This document shows, piece by piece, positions 1-13,371 of a DNA stretch of 64,000 nucleotides (the first letter of the stretch is position 1; every line of letters starts with the position of its first letter). The notes under the pieces are model-generated. The model was not told the origin of the DNA and did not search any database. It saw only the letters and a list, made by a program, of their open reading frames with translations. The DNA is from Piscicola geometra (lineage: Eukaryota > Annelida > Clitellata > Hirudinida > Piscicolidae), in the NCBI GenBank assembly GCA_943735955.1, contig OX030960.1:7568861-7632860 (forward strand). The letters are read 5' to 3'. The position numbers and the translations under genes are program-made.

Positions 1-928
1 ATCGTCGCTTTAGGGTTGGGGTTAGGGTAAGGAATAGGGTTTGATATTTTTATTTTCAGAAAAAATGCCACTTTATAAAGAAATATGATTAACACTCTTA
101 TCCGAAAAATTACTTTTAAAGATACCTAACAAAATATAATTATAAAATTTAATTATATATACAAAATATAATTATAAAATTTATAATTATATTTTGTTTA
201 TAATATAAATAGACGTTTTTTCTGTAAAAAATTATAAACTGACATTCTGAAAAGTAATTCAGCATTTCACACTTTTGCATTCTGCACTTTTCTGCTTTCT
301 TCTTTATGCAGTTTACCTATAACCAAATAATTTCATTAAAATTAAATAAGATTAAAGAGTGAAGAAATTTAATATTTAGCCATTTAGACTTTTGTGTAAT
401 TTGTTAAAAAGTACTTTTATTTTCCTGGATTGAAAAAAAATGACCTAAATATGTGTGAAAATATTTTTATTTACAATAATACGAAGTAGGCTAGAAGGGG
501 TAACGTTTCAAAAAACTGTCAAGTTTGATGAAGCAATATTAAATTGTTACCTTGTAATAATAAACCATTGTGATCGACTATAAACCATAGTTATAGAGGC
601 AAATCACTAGGCCTATAAGCTATAGCCACGATTTTTAGTTAAGTGGGGCTACATTTTCAAAAGAGGTCCTCGTTTGTTAAACTAGAAGTTTTCGTATAAT
701 TTCGTTCCAAGATAGGTATTTATAAAATATTAATTAAATTAACAGATATTACAAACATATACAATGTTTTTAATAGATGTTAATTTGAAAATCAAATGTT
801 TGAAGGTTATATTTTTATTATTATGCAAAAATCGATAAAATTATACGAATTTGAAAACTGAAAATCTTAATAAAGTCATCGATCCTTAATTAATTTGTAC
901 ATTTATTGAATATTCGACATTAAAGAAA
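1..928. other. AT-rich noncoding flank
   Basis: No gene was seen in this stretch. Bases 10-45 hold degenerate telomere-like words (TTAGGG, GGGTTAGGG, ATAGGG) in a short G-rich run. This is too short and too impure to be a telomere. A run of alternating AATTATA/TTATAAT words at about 135-205 could form weak hairpins. The rest is unremarkable A+T-rich sequence with stops in all frames. Confidence 0.5.
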
Positions 929-1260
929 ATGATCGAAATTTTCCAAAAGTTTTCCAAATGGCTTTTACATTTTCACCCGGAAAAATGCAATACCATGGGA
1001 ATTATCTGTAGAACATTCAGATACCTTGATATTGAAATTCTAGTTCTGTTGAACAAGTCAATGGTGCGTCTGCACCTGGAGTATGGGACGGCAATCTGGA
1101 ATCCATTCTACGAAAATCAAATATCATACTAGGAAAAAGTACAACGCAGAGGCACAAAACAGATACAGAGCTGAAAAATATTTTATATAAAAATCGACCA
1201 AGGAACTTTAAATAACAGACACATTACCAGGCACTCACGCTTTCGAATAAATAAAGGTAG
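929..1260 (+). pseudogene. Decayed non-LTR retrotransposon reverse transcriptase fragment (CR1-like)
   Basis: The 67-codon reading frame from 929 carries words typical of the C-terminal part of a CR1/L2-type LINE reverse transcriptase: a W..HFHPEKC block, then YLDIEIL, KSMVRLHLEYG and IWNPFYE. After an in-frame stop near 1130 the same frame continues as EKVQRRGTKQ, the usual next motif of these enzymes (EKVQRRATK). Further along, a degenerate R..ITRHSRFRINK block resembles the C-terminal tail of the same family. The protein is shortened between the HPEKC and YLDIEIL blocks and has several stops, so this is a dead, internally deleted copy. There is no endonuclease, no intact catalytic YADD region and no clear 3' tail. 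The LINE origin is well supported by motif order; the exact clade is inference. Confidence 0.72.
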
Positions 1261-4200
1261 TGGGTAAACTTCTAACTTTTAGAAGGGGGCTAAGTGAGTA
1301 CTTAATTTACTTTTTTACTTCATTTATAACTAGTTTTTGATAAAGTAGGGCTTGCCAAAGAATCTTAAAAACGCTCCTTAACACGCCTTTTGAGTTTGTG
1401 ACAATATGACTAACTTGAAACCCCCTTTACCAAAGTTTAATTGAGAGAAGCAAACCAATTTATAGTTATCAGACAACTTAGATTACTTAGTTATCAATAT
1501 CCACATGCTACATAGCTCCTAAAATAGATAAAACTCATATAAAATATTTAGAAGGCTTCGAAATGTGATACATTTCTTTATTTTTAATTGTCTAGCCCTA
1601 AACTGGTTATTGAAATAAACGTATGCAACAAAAGATTGTAAAAACTTCGATAATATTTATTCACATTTATTTCAAGTTGTTCTTTTTTTAAAAATCAAAA
1701 GTTTCTTGGATTTAAAACACAATCGATAACAAAACGTGTTTTTCAAAGTAAATTATTTTCTTTTGTGTAGTCGAAAGTGGTTTTTACGAAAAAAAATCTA
1801 TAGAAACTCTCTGAAAAATCTAATATTCCGATTCGAATAATGAAGTTATGCAATGACATTGTTATTGAAAAATTCATCTGCGTTTCTATTAGATTTAAAA
1901 AATTCTTTTAAGAATTATGGATTTTATAATGTATGTAAGAATAAAGATTCGAAGGAATTAAATAAATGTTAACTTTTTGTTTATTGATTCAATAAACAAT
2001 GAAGTTGAAAGTATTGTATAAGTATGAATGAGTAATGCATTATGAAAGAGTTTATTATATAACGACATATTAAAAACAAAAATATTATATATTGTTTTTA
2101 AATATTAAACAATAGAATAAAACAACTGCTACAAAAGTCTATTCAAAATGTTTCAAATTCAGCACATGAACCTTTCATAATATAATATTCCTTTACATCT
2201 TTCACTTCTTGACTTTGAGATCCAATAATCTGAAATTTTGTTTAGGATTTAACAAAATTAAAAATTAAATGAATTAAAATGTATTATTTTGCATATTATA
2301 ATTTCATAATTTTATTTTATTTGTTAAACAATTTACTAAAGACATTTTTATTTTCCCATATGTAAAGTGCTGTATCATTCGAAAAACTGAAAAATGTAAA
2401 AGTGACTCGTTTATAAGTAATAAGATTCTTCTGATATGATAATAGATGTAAATACTGTTAAAACTTGAGTAACTTTTTTTTAATCAAGTTTGAAAAATTC
2501 ATAGATGAAAAAGTACGTCAAAAAATCAGTTTCTTTTTTTAGTTTTCCAATTAAACTGATTATTGTCGGGGAAGTAGCTATGTTTGCAGGTGGATGGTTC
2601 GTGTGGTGGAGGATGTGCACTAGAGAAGGTTTTACTTTCATAATCAAACTGATTATTTTAAATTAAATTGTAAAATAAATTAAAATAAATTATATTTTTA
2701 GATTTCAGACATTTCGTGCATGAAAAAAGTCCGAAATCCTTAGAATGTAAAATAATTGTTAAACTTATATTCCAAATTATTTTAATAACTTTTTTTCCAA
2801 TATTCAAGATTTATTAAAAATAAAACATATTGCAAAACAAAACATATTCCTACTTCAAAGACTTCTACAGACTACACGACAAGGTGACACAGGAACCTGG
2901 AATGCTTCGAAACTCAGACCTTAAATTATGGAAGTCATAGACCTGACGACTTTTGCACATGCAACTTTATACATATACTTCCCACACAGCCGCCTGAAAA
3001 GAGACATTTTATCCGAATCTTCATGAACATGCATAAATGCATACGCGCATATAAAAACGCATAGTTTCAGATGACTACACATCAGATTTTTGTAAATACG
3101 TTTTTCAAATAAATGGGCGTCGATTTAAACGTTTACAATAAATTTAAAAAAATGATTTTTCAAATATCAAATTTAACTGAACGGTTTTACCGATTATTAA
3201 TTGAATTAAATTGCGGGGGAAACAGTTAGCATTAAGAGTTTTTGTTCAAAAGGTCTAATGGCCCACTCATTCAATGAAACACGTCAATCACAGTTTAAAT
3301 TGAATTTTATGGTTGCAGAAATTGAATTAATGACTGGTTGTTCAGGCTCAAATGAACTTTCATTAGGTCCTAATCCAACATGGCTATTTTCGTAGCGGGG
3401 ATCCAGATTTTGCAATTCTCGAGATTTATTTGATATTTAATTAATGAAACTGTAAGTTGAAGAGGAAATAGGTTCACTATAGCATTTCTAATGATGATGA
3501 TCCGGGTATGAACTTGGCGTTGATAGAAAAACGACTTCTAAATGCTTGCCCATATTTCTCCAGGGAACACGCTTCTAACTCCCAAAACTCGACGGAAAAT
3601 AAATAATTGTTTGAACTCTGAAACTTCGCAATAAAACCCTCTAACGATGAAAAAACATTCAAAAGTCAAGAAAAAAGTTTAAATTTATTATGTAGAATGA
3701 TTTTTTGCAATTCCACTAAAGTTTAGTTACTAAATAAACCTCTGTGTTTTGAGAAAGCAGGTATGACGGGTAGACTGGCGCTGAAATGCCGTGAAAAAAG
3801 CCTTTTGTTCGATGCAGTGCAATTTGATGAATCTTCTGATAACGCTATCTACAAAATAAACTTTAAATTTTATTTTTGTTATCACAATTTATATTTTCGT
3901 TTTTTTTCGTCAAAAGTAAATTTTTCATGATTTTTCAAAAAATGAGTTGACGAAGCAGAAAATTCTTATTCATATATTTTTGATGAATATACTTTTTAAA
4001 ATTTATAAAACATCAATTTAAGGAGTCAAACACGACTGAATTCTTTATTATTTCGAAATGTCCTTTACTAGGCATCAAAAGAGTACATTTTATCTCTTAT
4101 ATTTACATATTGTGAGCTTAATGGGCTTGAAGTGTGAGCTTATGGGTGGGGTGACGTTTCATTGTTTAAAGAGCATATTGAAATGTATTTTTAATATTGC

Positions 4201-5380
4201 AAAGTATCGAGGTAGTACAAAGGGGCTTGTGTAGTTGGTCAAGAAGATTAGAGGATGAGTGCAAAATAGAAAGCTGTGTGGGTAAATAGATTAGAAGGGG
4301 AAGGTATAAAAAGATATTTATGATGGTTGAGGCAGGGTGATGAGTGAATACAGGGTTATTTCCCATGCGATCACGGATATGTAGTTGTGTTCGAAATGCT
4401 CTAACTCGTTTTCAATGAAAATATTGAATTTGTGTAAAAAAATTAATTTTAAAAAGATAAAATGCTTTATAAAAGTTCTTTGAAAATGCCATTTTTGGGT
4501 TAAAATGTATTTTGAATTGTATGTCTTTTCATAAATAAATAGGTAGAAAGTGCTAACTAACTTAACTTTTGATTCACTTTAAGATTTTAAAATCCGTCAG
4601 TCACGAATTTTTTCATGACATATACAATGAATAATTTTTCTGTAATTTTTCAAATAAATAAGCTACAGTTTTCTGCTTCTCAGAGAAATTTCTCGAGTAA
4701 TTTAAAAAACATTTTATATAATTGATTGATCTTGAATGTTTATAATAATCCTTCCTGCAAAAGAAAATGAAAAAAACATCAAATTTTTAATGGGAAAAAA
4801 ACTTCCACTCATAATTAAAAAAAAGTATAATTGAAAGAGAAATAAAAAAAAGCAGTAAAAAATTAAGATGAAGTAGATGATGGCATTGTTTGAGTATGAA
4901 ACTGCTATAAAGTCCTGAGGAAAAAATATTATTTTTTGGGCTCCGAGAGGTTTTAGAGTGCAAAAAACCATCCACTTTAGAAAGTCGCCTTTGATGCGTA
5001 GAGGACTAAGGGAAGAATATTGAATAAAAAAGATCTGGAAAAATTATAAAAAGAGGAATCATGTGTAAGCGGCTAAATATGGGAAAAATTAAACTCCAGA
5101 AGTCATTTTAAAAATATTTTAAAACTTTAAGTAATTAAAATGAAGGTATTTAAATTCATAAAAGTGAGTTTAGACAATTTACATACCTTATAAAAAATAT
5201 ATAAATCTAGGAAAAAAATGGTTTTGTTTTTAGTTGAATACCAAAATAAAAAGAAAAAAAAACATTTAAAATCGAAAGAAATAATATAAAAACCAAAATC
5301 CATTTCAATGAAAAAAAATTCTTAGAATAAACTTGTGAAAAAATCTGTAGAAACACGAGACAATGAAACAAAAAAGGGAA
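1261..5380. other. Intergenic AT-rich DNA, no gene seen
   Basis: About 4 kb with stops in every frame, no convincing exon and no long tandem repeat. The short open frames here lack any domain signature and sit in homopolymer-rich A/T sequence. Slightly GC-richer patches occur near 2570-2630 and 2870-3060 but have no coding character. Confidence 0.5.
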
Positions 5381-5960
5381 TGGGTTGCTTGGCAGTCGGG
5401 ATGCCAACATGCCTGTAGAGCTAATCTTCATTACCACTGCCTGCAATTGCCAGTCAGCGTGCATACCCTTTGAATACCCGGTCTCTTTGTACCACTGTAG
5501 ATTTTGTTGTATTTGTGTGTGTGTATGTCTGTGTAATGTGTGCGTAGGCGTGAATATGTACGTGTGCGAGTACACTTGGGTGTGTGTTTAGTGAGAATTT
5601 CTTGCATTGACTGGCAGGCGTGACGCTTCATTGCATATTCGCTTATTCACCTTCCAGAGGTCAAGGTCAGCGCCAGAAGACACGTGACCCCACGTGCACA
5701 TAAATCAGGAATGGGCGAGGTAGTGTTTTATTTTTTTTGAATTTTGCGCATCAAAAATTACTCATGTCTCGAGGGGGGTTGGCTTATCTATTAGACGGAC
5801 ACTAGGCGCGTTGGAGCGTGGTGGCGTCTTCGTGACTTAGTGCAGGCTCTTCGTGAATTCATGAGAGTGCATTGCTTCAGGAGTTAAGGAACACCACCAC
5901 CACGTGATACATGCTTTCCCGCCACTGACCTCTGATACCCGTGCATGCTCTGGCAAAAAT
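5381..5960. promoter_or_regulatory. GC-richer noncoding block with E-boxes and an AGGTCA repeat
   Basis: This block stands out from the A+T-rich surroundings but has no long open frame. It contains three CACGTG palindromic E-boxes (5681-5686, 5691-5696, 5901-5906) and a direct repeat AGGTCAAGGTCA at 5658-5669. The latter is the binding pattern of monomeric or DR0 nuclear receptors (ERR/SF-1-like). A TGTGTG-rich patch lies at 5515-5590. Binding-site clustering in a non-repetitive GC-richer island is compatible with a distal enhancer, possibly of the protocadherin gene whose 3' end is 8 kb away. Function is inferred only. Confidence 0.3.
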
Positions 5961-8861
5961 CATGAAGCGCGCAATTTATTGCCGTTCGCATTAAAAAGTA
6001 AACTTCTATGCAGATGAATAATGCTGCTTTTGAAACATCTCTCGCACAGTGGAAAATTTGAAGGGGGGATAATGAGATCGAGGTGTGACAAGGGTGGGGG
6101 GGAGGAAGATGTGAAGAGGGGGGTTTGAAAAAGGCTGAAAAGTATGTGAAACATAAAAATTAAAATTTTAAAAGATAAATGCAGAGACTTACAAAAAGTT
6201 ATACATTCATAAATATTGTATATTTCAGACATATTTTAAATAGGAAAGTTAAGAAATAAATTTGAAAAAGTTTTTAAATCTTCGAAGATCTGACAGAAAT
6301 ATCACTGTAAGTGCATCCGATTGTGGACGTCTTGCTAAGGTCGACATAGACGTGTCTTTTGTGACATGAATTACTTTCTCAAAAAAAGTTATTTTGAAAA
6401 TAATATATTTAAAAAAACATTTTAAAAGTAAGTTTCATTAGAAATAAAAGAATTAAAAAGGTTTGATTCTCAACAATTTTATTTTCGAAACATTTAATAT
6501 TTCTTTTCTAAAAGTACTTGAAATTGTTCATTTATAATTTTGTAAAAATATTTTTGCTATTCTTTAAAAGTAGGAGCCAATTTCAAAGACACTTTTTGAA
6601 AGATCCTAGAACTAATAATGCAACATCTTTTTACAATTTTGCAAAATTCAAGGGTTGTCAAAATAGAAAAACTACAAATCCGCTGTATACAACATCGAAT
6701 ATTACTAAAGTGGCGTAAAAACCAACGAGCTTCAAGACCAAAAGAATAAATATTCTCTAAATAATAATAAATTTAATAGATAAATATAAATCCAAACCGG
6801 ATCAACTTGATTGACTGCACACTCTTCTATTTTAGCGGCTTTCAAAGCAAACCACTCCAATTCAATTCTTATAGCGTTGAAAAAGGTTTGCAAGGAAGCT
6901 TCTAACTAATTTGGTGGTTTAATTTTTTCATTCTGTTATTTTTTATTTTTCTATATGACTGAAAACTTTATTCACAGTGGCTGAAATTATTTTAATACAC
7001 CTTCCACTATTCCGCAACCAAAAGATCTTCAAGTTTTTTTCAATTTCAGCACCATGCCTTGAACAAACGAGATCGCACCATGCACCCAAAGCAGTGCACT
7101 GTGGCCGTGCAGATCTCAAAAGATTCACAGTTATTTTTTTCACAAAAATTATCAAAATGTGTTTTCTTCCACAAGTCAATATTTCTTCCAATAATTGTTT
7201 TATCTGCAAAAATTATTTTCCATTCGGAAATAGTTTATCCTATTTTTAAATTCTTTCTTCGAAGCAAGTTTTTTTGAATAGTTTACAAAAGCAAGCCAAT
7301 GATAACATATTCTCATGAAAAGAAGTAGCGATTGCCCATGTTTTGATCGATTGTGTCTTCACCAGCTAACTTAAGGCAAAATGAATCTACAAATTAATCC
7401 ATTCTTCATATAAAGTATTACTGACGCATGAGCAGTGCACTACACAGCGTTTCTTGCGGTCTAAGTAAGTAACTCTCAAGGCACCAGAAATTTCTGTCCG
7501 AAATGTAATTAAGGAATAAGCTGGCAAGGCCCTCCTAGCAGAGTGTTGAGAACGCCTAAATATATTGCAGTCATAAACACCCTGCCGCTGCAGGTAATGC
7601 CTGATGTAGAATACAACAACCACCATAACAACAATTACCTAACATACAACAACCGCAACACCAAGAATTATCGGTCATACAACTGCAGAAAAATGAATAA
7701 AAACAGCAATGTGATTCTCCCCAACAACAGCAATGCAACGGCAACTACCTGCAAACAACATGCAGCAACCACAACAACGTTATGCAAACCTAAAAACACA
7801 ACACTTTCAACAAATATTTTTTAAACACTACGGTAACTTCACCAGCACCCCAACAACACAACAACAAACTTCCACAACAAAGAATTCGTTTGATGACTGT
7901 TTTATTCCAATAGTCAAGACCATAAATTTAAATTTCAGTTTCATTTTTGAAATCTTGTTTTTTATTAGCTCAGTTCATGTTTCTTTGGTTTACTTTTTCA
8001 TTTTTTGGTTCAAATGATGGAAAAGAAATGAGAAGAGCACGCCAGATTGGTGGGTTTCTTTAATTGGAATACACAATCATTCCATATAAAATGCGACTTG
8101 AGTTTTTTTTCCGGCTTTGCAATTATCCATCTCATCTTTAAAGTTTTTTTTCAGGAAGTATTCGAGTGTTAATTTTCATTTGGAGTGTTTTAGCTTTTTT
8201 TGTTCAAATTTGTTCAATTTGTTTCGATTGCGTTTTTAAGTGAAAAACAAATTTTAAAGCTCAAATTAAATTTTAAAATAATTTTTTTTAAACTAACAAA
8301 ATAAGTTTTGATTTTAGAATAATTTGACAGTCAAAAATTTATGTTAAAAAATATTCAAATACTAATATTTTTCTTTTTTTCCCATTATTTTTATTGAGCG
8401 GAAACAATAAATTACGGCTTTCTTTTTTTGTTACATTTTTATAAGATTAAAAAACTTTTCACGAAATGCTTTGTTATAAGGACGACCAAATGAAAATGAA
8501 ACTATTTCAATTAACTAATTAATAAAGATTTTTCCGCTAGCCCTTTGAAAAAATGATTTTTTCTAACGTTTTTTTTAGATAAAAAAACTTTAACTTAGAT
8601 TGATTCAATCTCATTATTTAAGATGGCTAAGTAACTCGGAGTTTTGGAAGAGAAAAAAATAAAATACTGAATAAATAGGAATTAATTTCCAGGCAAGGAG
8701 CATATCAGTGATTTAAAGACAAGATACACAATGCAAAGACGCCATAACATCATTGAGTATTACATGAAGAAGGAAATCATGGTAGGCACCACTGTTTACC
8801 CTCTCGGAAATATGCCTTGAGAATAGAGTTCGCTTTTAATTGCAACTTCTACATGAAACTC
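5961..8861. other. Intergenic DNA with CAA-rich patch
   Basis: No gene is supported. Bases 7600-7880 are rich in CAACAA words and give open frames full of Asn, Thr and Gln without family similarity. GC-richer patches at about 7000-7130 and 7430-7580 have short open frames on both strands but no splice-flanked or domain-bearing reading frame. A dispersed repeat copy near 6690 is listed separately. Confidence 0.4.
6685..6745 (-). repeat. Dispersed retroposon-like repeat, diverged copy
   Basis: Shares ATTACTAAAGTGGCGTAAA and ACGAGCTTCAAGACC-type words with the copies at 36966-37024 (same orientation) and 12111-12180 (opposite orientation). It is the most diverged of the three. Strand is assigned so that the (TTGTA)n tail seen at 12160-12180 defines the 3' end. 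Confidence 0.5.
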
Positions 8862-9092
<231 letters not shown>

Positions 9093-10029
9093 TCCAATAT
9101 GCAACTCTGTTGGTGCAGTTTATGTCTGCTAAGGTCTTTGAACAATCAGGCTGTTGTGTTGTTGTTGCCTTACATTGATGCTTTTAGAGTGGCGTTGATT
9201 TTGATTTTTTCAGTGTTTTTGTGTCCTATTTTGCTGTAATTTGATTCTTATTGGACATCGGTTGAACTCGAATCTAAGTTCATTAAGAATTGGACAAACC
9301 GAGAGTCAAACACTCGGCTACTTGTTCATCCGTTTTTTATTTAAAGTTTTGACGCTCTAAAAAAATCTAAATAATTTTTTAAAATTTTATCTAAAAATAT
9401 GAAACTTTTGATGGCGGTGTCCGTTTCAATTTTGAGAAAGAAGCTTCTTCTTGGAATTTTAATGGTTAAAACTTTCTTTGAATATTTTCAGAATTCATCT
9501 TAATCGTCAAATCAGCATACTAAACGACAACTTTCATTTTCACAATTTTTTATTTTAATTATGTTGTCAAACATTTTCAAATTGTGAAAAATAATTTTGA
9601 CGTCTTAAAAATAAAAAAATTAAAAATATCGATAATTTGAATCGCACTCTGAAACGTAATTGACTCCATCTCATGAACCTTTTCCAATATATTTGTTCTT
9701 TTATTTAAAAATCAAAATTTTAAAATTAAAAATTTTTTTTACAAAAATTATTTAACATAAATAAAGTGGATTTATTTGAATTCTTGCCAATAAAAACTCT
9801 GCATCCCAAAATGCAGCTGATGGAAACAATCTTCAAAAATCTAGTTGCTCATGCTGTAACCTCGGGTCATTAAAGAACACAACAGTGAAGGCAAGGACGC
9901 CTTGGAATGTATGAAGAAGACACAGGTTTGCGCAATAAGCTGGGACGAAAGTAGCGAGGTTTACTCTTTGAACCTGTTATGTGACGATTTAATGTTTGTT
10001 TTAATTGCGTGAAAGTGTCTTTGTTAGTA
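9093..10029. other. Intergenic DNA
   Basis: No gene seen. A tRNA-like SINE head is possible at 9255-9335 and is listed separately. The rest is A+T-rich unique sequence with a modest GC-richer patch at about 9790-9970. Confidence 0.4.
9255..9335 (-). mobile_element. Possible tRNA-derived SINE head
   Basis: Read on the minus strand, this stretch has GTAGCCGAGTG followed by TTTGACTC, like a tRNA A-box region of the Ser/Leu type. About 40 bases on it has GATTCGAGTTC, a degenerate B-box. It is not foldable into a clean cloverleaf, so it is read as a decayed tRNA-derived SINE and not as a tRNA gene. Confidence 0.3.
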
Positions 10030-10146
10030 TCTCTAAGTATCTTTGTGTGTTTTTCTAAGTATCTTTGTGTGTTTTTCTAAGTATCTTTGTGTGTTTTTCT
10101 AAGTATCTTTGTGTGTTTTTCTAAGTATCTTTGTGTGTTTTTCCAT
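10030..10146. repeat. 22-bp minisatellite, five copies
   Basis: The unit AAGTATCTTTGTGTGTTTTTCT repeats in perfect register about five times, with decayed partial copies on both sides up to about 10240. Confidence 0.92.
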
Positions 10147-11530
10147 AAGTCTGTGTGTGTTTCTTCGAGTGTTTTTGTGTGTTCTTCTAAATGCCTGTGC
10201 GGGATTCTATAAGTGACTTTGTGTGTTTCTGTAATTGTGCTTGATTGTTTTTATGACTGCTGAATGACTTCTTTTGTTTTCCCTTTTGCGTCTAACTGGG
10301 TTCATTTGTGTCCTCATGTTTATTGAATAAAAATATCTTTATGAAAAAGTCTAAAAAGACCATTGTTTATACGCGTATGCGCGTGTATGTGTAAATACGC
10401 GTGAGTATGCATGTTTGTATGCTTGTGTGTAGGCTCTAAAAGTTATTTACGATCGTTTTTGTGTTTTATAGCTCCATTAAGAAATCAATTTTTGAAAAAA
10501 ACACATTCGTAAACTCCTAAATTAACAAAATAAAAACCTTCATAAACAAACGATTTACATATTCATGCCTCTACACATAATTTTTACAAATCGAATTAAA
10601 ACAAAAACTGCTAAGAAGAGTTCTACGAGAGCTTTAAAATGTGGCATTGAGAATTGGACATGTTTTAGACATCATTTGATGTGACCTAATACAGCATCCC
10701 TGAGACACTAAAGACATCTCTTCTTCATGGCATTCCCTCAAACATCCAGCCATTCCAGGATGCTTTATCAAGAACTTTTTCTGGATTCAAATCTTCATAA
10801 CCACATCTTCGTTTAAAAATTGGGAGAATAAATTAATTTAAATGTATTTGTTTTTTTTTCGCTAAAGTAATTGTCTGACGAAGGCGATCTAGTGCGGAAG
10901 AAAGTTTTTCCGACGAAGAGAGCTTTATTCGGAGTTTTATTCAGGGGCTCTGGTGCGTGTTCTAGTTGTGCGTTCTCGTGGCATGATGTCTTCTCGTTAT
11001 AAGCATCTCATCAGGATTGGTTGTTACTTTATAAGGGCATTGAAGGCTTCACGGGTGAAAGTGGGGTTCTAATAGACAAATGTATGAATGATAGATAACT
11101 TCAAAAAGTTAATACAAACTTTAACCTAAAGTAATCCACTTTTTGAGTTTAAAAAATATTCAACTATTCCGTATATAACATTTTCCCCAAACTTAAATTA
11201 ATTTTTGGCAATAACATTTTTGGACCGAAGAGCAAACAGGTTGGTGATGGAGCGGGATGGATGGCTGCATGCCTGAACGCTTGACGCTGATGGAGGATTA
11301 GTAGTAGCGAAATTGCCATCGAAATACTTTTTGTTAAATGCAAATCAGTTTTAGGGTGATTTGACTTTTTTTATATTTTATGGACCTAAACCACTTGGAC
11401 AATGAAATAAATTCTGCCATGGAGTTAATATCTCACGCTTGCTCTGTGAAGCGACACCGAATTTCTTGAATATGCATGTAGTTTGAAAAGCAGAAAAAAG
11501 TGGCAAAAGATGTGAAGAAATTTGACTAGC

Positions 11531-11595
11531 AGATGTAGCAAGGGAGTCTTAAAATTTTCTCGACTCGCTTAGGCGTGGGTTTGAAGCCAAGCCAA
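11531..11595 (+). mobile_element. tRNA-derived SINE head (relic)
   Basis: The plus strand reads AGCAAGGGAGTCTTAAAA (A-box-like), then TTCTCGACTCGCTTAGG and GTGGGTTTGAAGCC (B-box-like, consensus GGTTCGANNCC). Order and spacing match a tRNA-derived promoter as in the heads at 46772 and 59690. No clean cloverleaf is present. Confidence 0.4.
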
Positions 11596-12110
11596 GTAGC
11601 CAAGCGATTCAGAATCATGAGGAATTTCACCCCGCATTAGAATCTCTCATTAAAAGTTTGAATAGGAAAATTTAAATATTTAAATCCAACTTTAATTCTC
11701 TTTGATTTATGAAAAAAAATGTTTTAAAGTTTTTTTACTTTCAATAAAAGCTTTTTTTTCAGACAAGTGCATCCGTCTAAAGTTTTTTTTACTTTGGAAT
11801 GAAGAGACATTTACTTTTAAAGTGCTTTGTTTGAATTTAAATGCTTTTCAGTCAAATGAAAGTTTTTTGAAAGTTTTTAGAAAAAAAGATCTAAATTTGA
11901 AGTTTAAAATATTAAAATCAAGCACATTAAATTGTCTTTAAAATGAAAGTTTGACATAATAAAAACCCTCAAAGACCACAAAATATTATTGACTGACGAG
12001 ATAAACTGCCTCTTTGAGAATGGAAAAAATCACTCGTAAGGGCCTTTGTCTTGAGAATATGTCAGAGTTACTACCCTTATGCAAATTTTAAAAATCAAAC
12101 TATAATGATT

Positions 12111-12180
12111 TGTGGTCTTGTGGCCCGTCCGGGTTTACGCCACGTTAATAATACTCGTCGTTGTATTGTATTGTATTGTA
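12111..12180 (+). repeat. Dispersed retroposon 3' end with (TTGTA)n tail
   Basis: The sequence GTTTACGCCACGTTAATAAT followed by ACTCGTCGTTGTA and a short TTGTATTGTA tandem tail is a near-exact reverse complement of 36966-37010. A core of about 40 bases is shared almost perfectly, in opposite orientation and 25 kb apart. A simple pentamer tail at one end is typical of LINE or SINE 3' termini. Confidence 0.7.
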
Positions 12181-13365
12181 GAAAATATAACACAAAGATT
12201 CCAGTGTTGTCGTCAAGCGAAACCTTGTAAAATCTACTCCATATTTTAATTCACCTTTCTATCAAATTTCTATCCTACACCACTTGTTCTTCATATCCAT
12301 TGAAGGGTATGGAGGAAGGATGGATAACATATCCATTGATTCGTTTATCCTGCATCCACCCTGACTCATCCATTCTCATCCATCCTCCCTCCAAACCCAA
12401 ACACCATTAGGCAAGTCGTGACTTCGTGCAATAAGACGACTCTGGATGTAATAAGAAAATATATATTAAAAAATAATAAACCAAATCAAAATGAGAAAAA
12501 TGGAAGAAAAAATATATTTATTTTTTCACAATACTTTTTAGTGTTTTTAATTTGATTTTTATAAGTTTTTATACCATTTCTTAAAGTCCACATGAATTAA
12601 AATTCTGATAATTGCATTATAGCTTTTTCCCAAAACTACTCATCGAATTTGTTTCATTAATTTTTAATGTAAGTATTATTTGTTTAAAGATGTGTATGAA
12701 AGAAAAAATTCAACAAACTAGAATTTCTGGTTAAACACAGTTTCGTGACAGTTTCCTTGAAACTCAAAAGTTTTTTAACAAGTTGTTGAAATAGAATACT
12801 TATCAACAAATAATATTTTTTATAGAAATACAATTTTCGTTAAATTTAAACTAAAATTTTTTTTTGTTTTTTTTTGTTTTTTTCTTTCAGAATACGTAGA
12901 TTGGAAATTGCTTGAAAGTCTTTCGTTATGCTTTTTATGTAAAAAAATATATTACAATAATTATATAAATAAGTATTTAATTAAATTTTGTTTATAAAAT
13001 GAATAAAACTAAATGGACAATCAAATAAACTTATTTAACATCTTTGAAATGAGGCATCAATAAAATAGGAAATAATTATTATTTATATAAAATTTGGATA
13101 ATGTCCACTAATTTATAAAAAATGATCTAAAAAACGAATATTATACGAAACAAAAACATGTTTTAAAAATAATAAATACTTTAAAACCTAAAAAAGGAAT
13201 AATTGGATTTATAAAACTAAATTTAACCAATAAAATTAATCTTCAAAAAATTATTTTCGTTTACATCCGGCTTTTAGGTTATTTGGATGTTTTTTGGTCA
13301 AAAACATTAAAATTCTTTTCAGTTAGAAAAAGAATTTGCTTTGAGAAAAAAGATTAATTTAAATT

Positions 13366-13371
13366 TTTATT
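13366..13371 (-). terminator. Candidate polyadenylation signal of the protocadherin gene
   Basis: TTTATT on the plus strand is AATAAA on the minus strand. It lies about 725 bases downstream of the stop codon, after the (ACT)n array. It is the first good hexamer beyond the array. Other A+T-rich hexamers follow, so the true cleavage site is uncertain. Confidence 0.3.

Larger units (their letters stand above)
10240..13365. other. Intergenic DNA downstream of the protocadherin gene
   Basis: No gene is seen. A patch of alternating ATGCGCGTGTAT-like words lies near 10370-10430. GC-richer patches occur at 10880-11060, 11230-11310 and 12230-12420 (the last with ATCC-type words), without coding character. 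Bases 12460-13320 are very A+T-rich. A SINE-like head and a dispersed repeat copy in this interval are listed separately. Confidence 0.45.

Noticed and set aside
1..60. Telomere-like TTAGGG words at the window start
   Set aside because: Only a few imperfect copies; not a telomeric array and could be chance or an interstitial relic.
7543..8017. Asn/Thr/Gln-rich frames near 7.5-8.0 kb
   Set aside because: Composition reflects CAA-type repeats; no acceptor/donor pair or domain.
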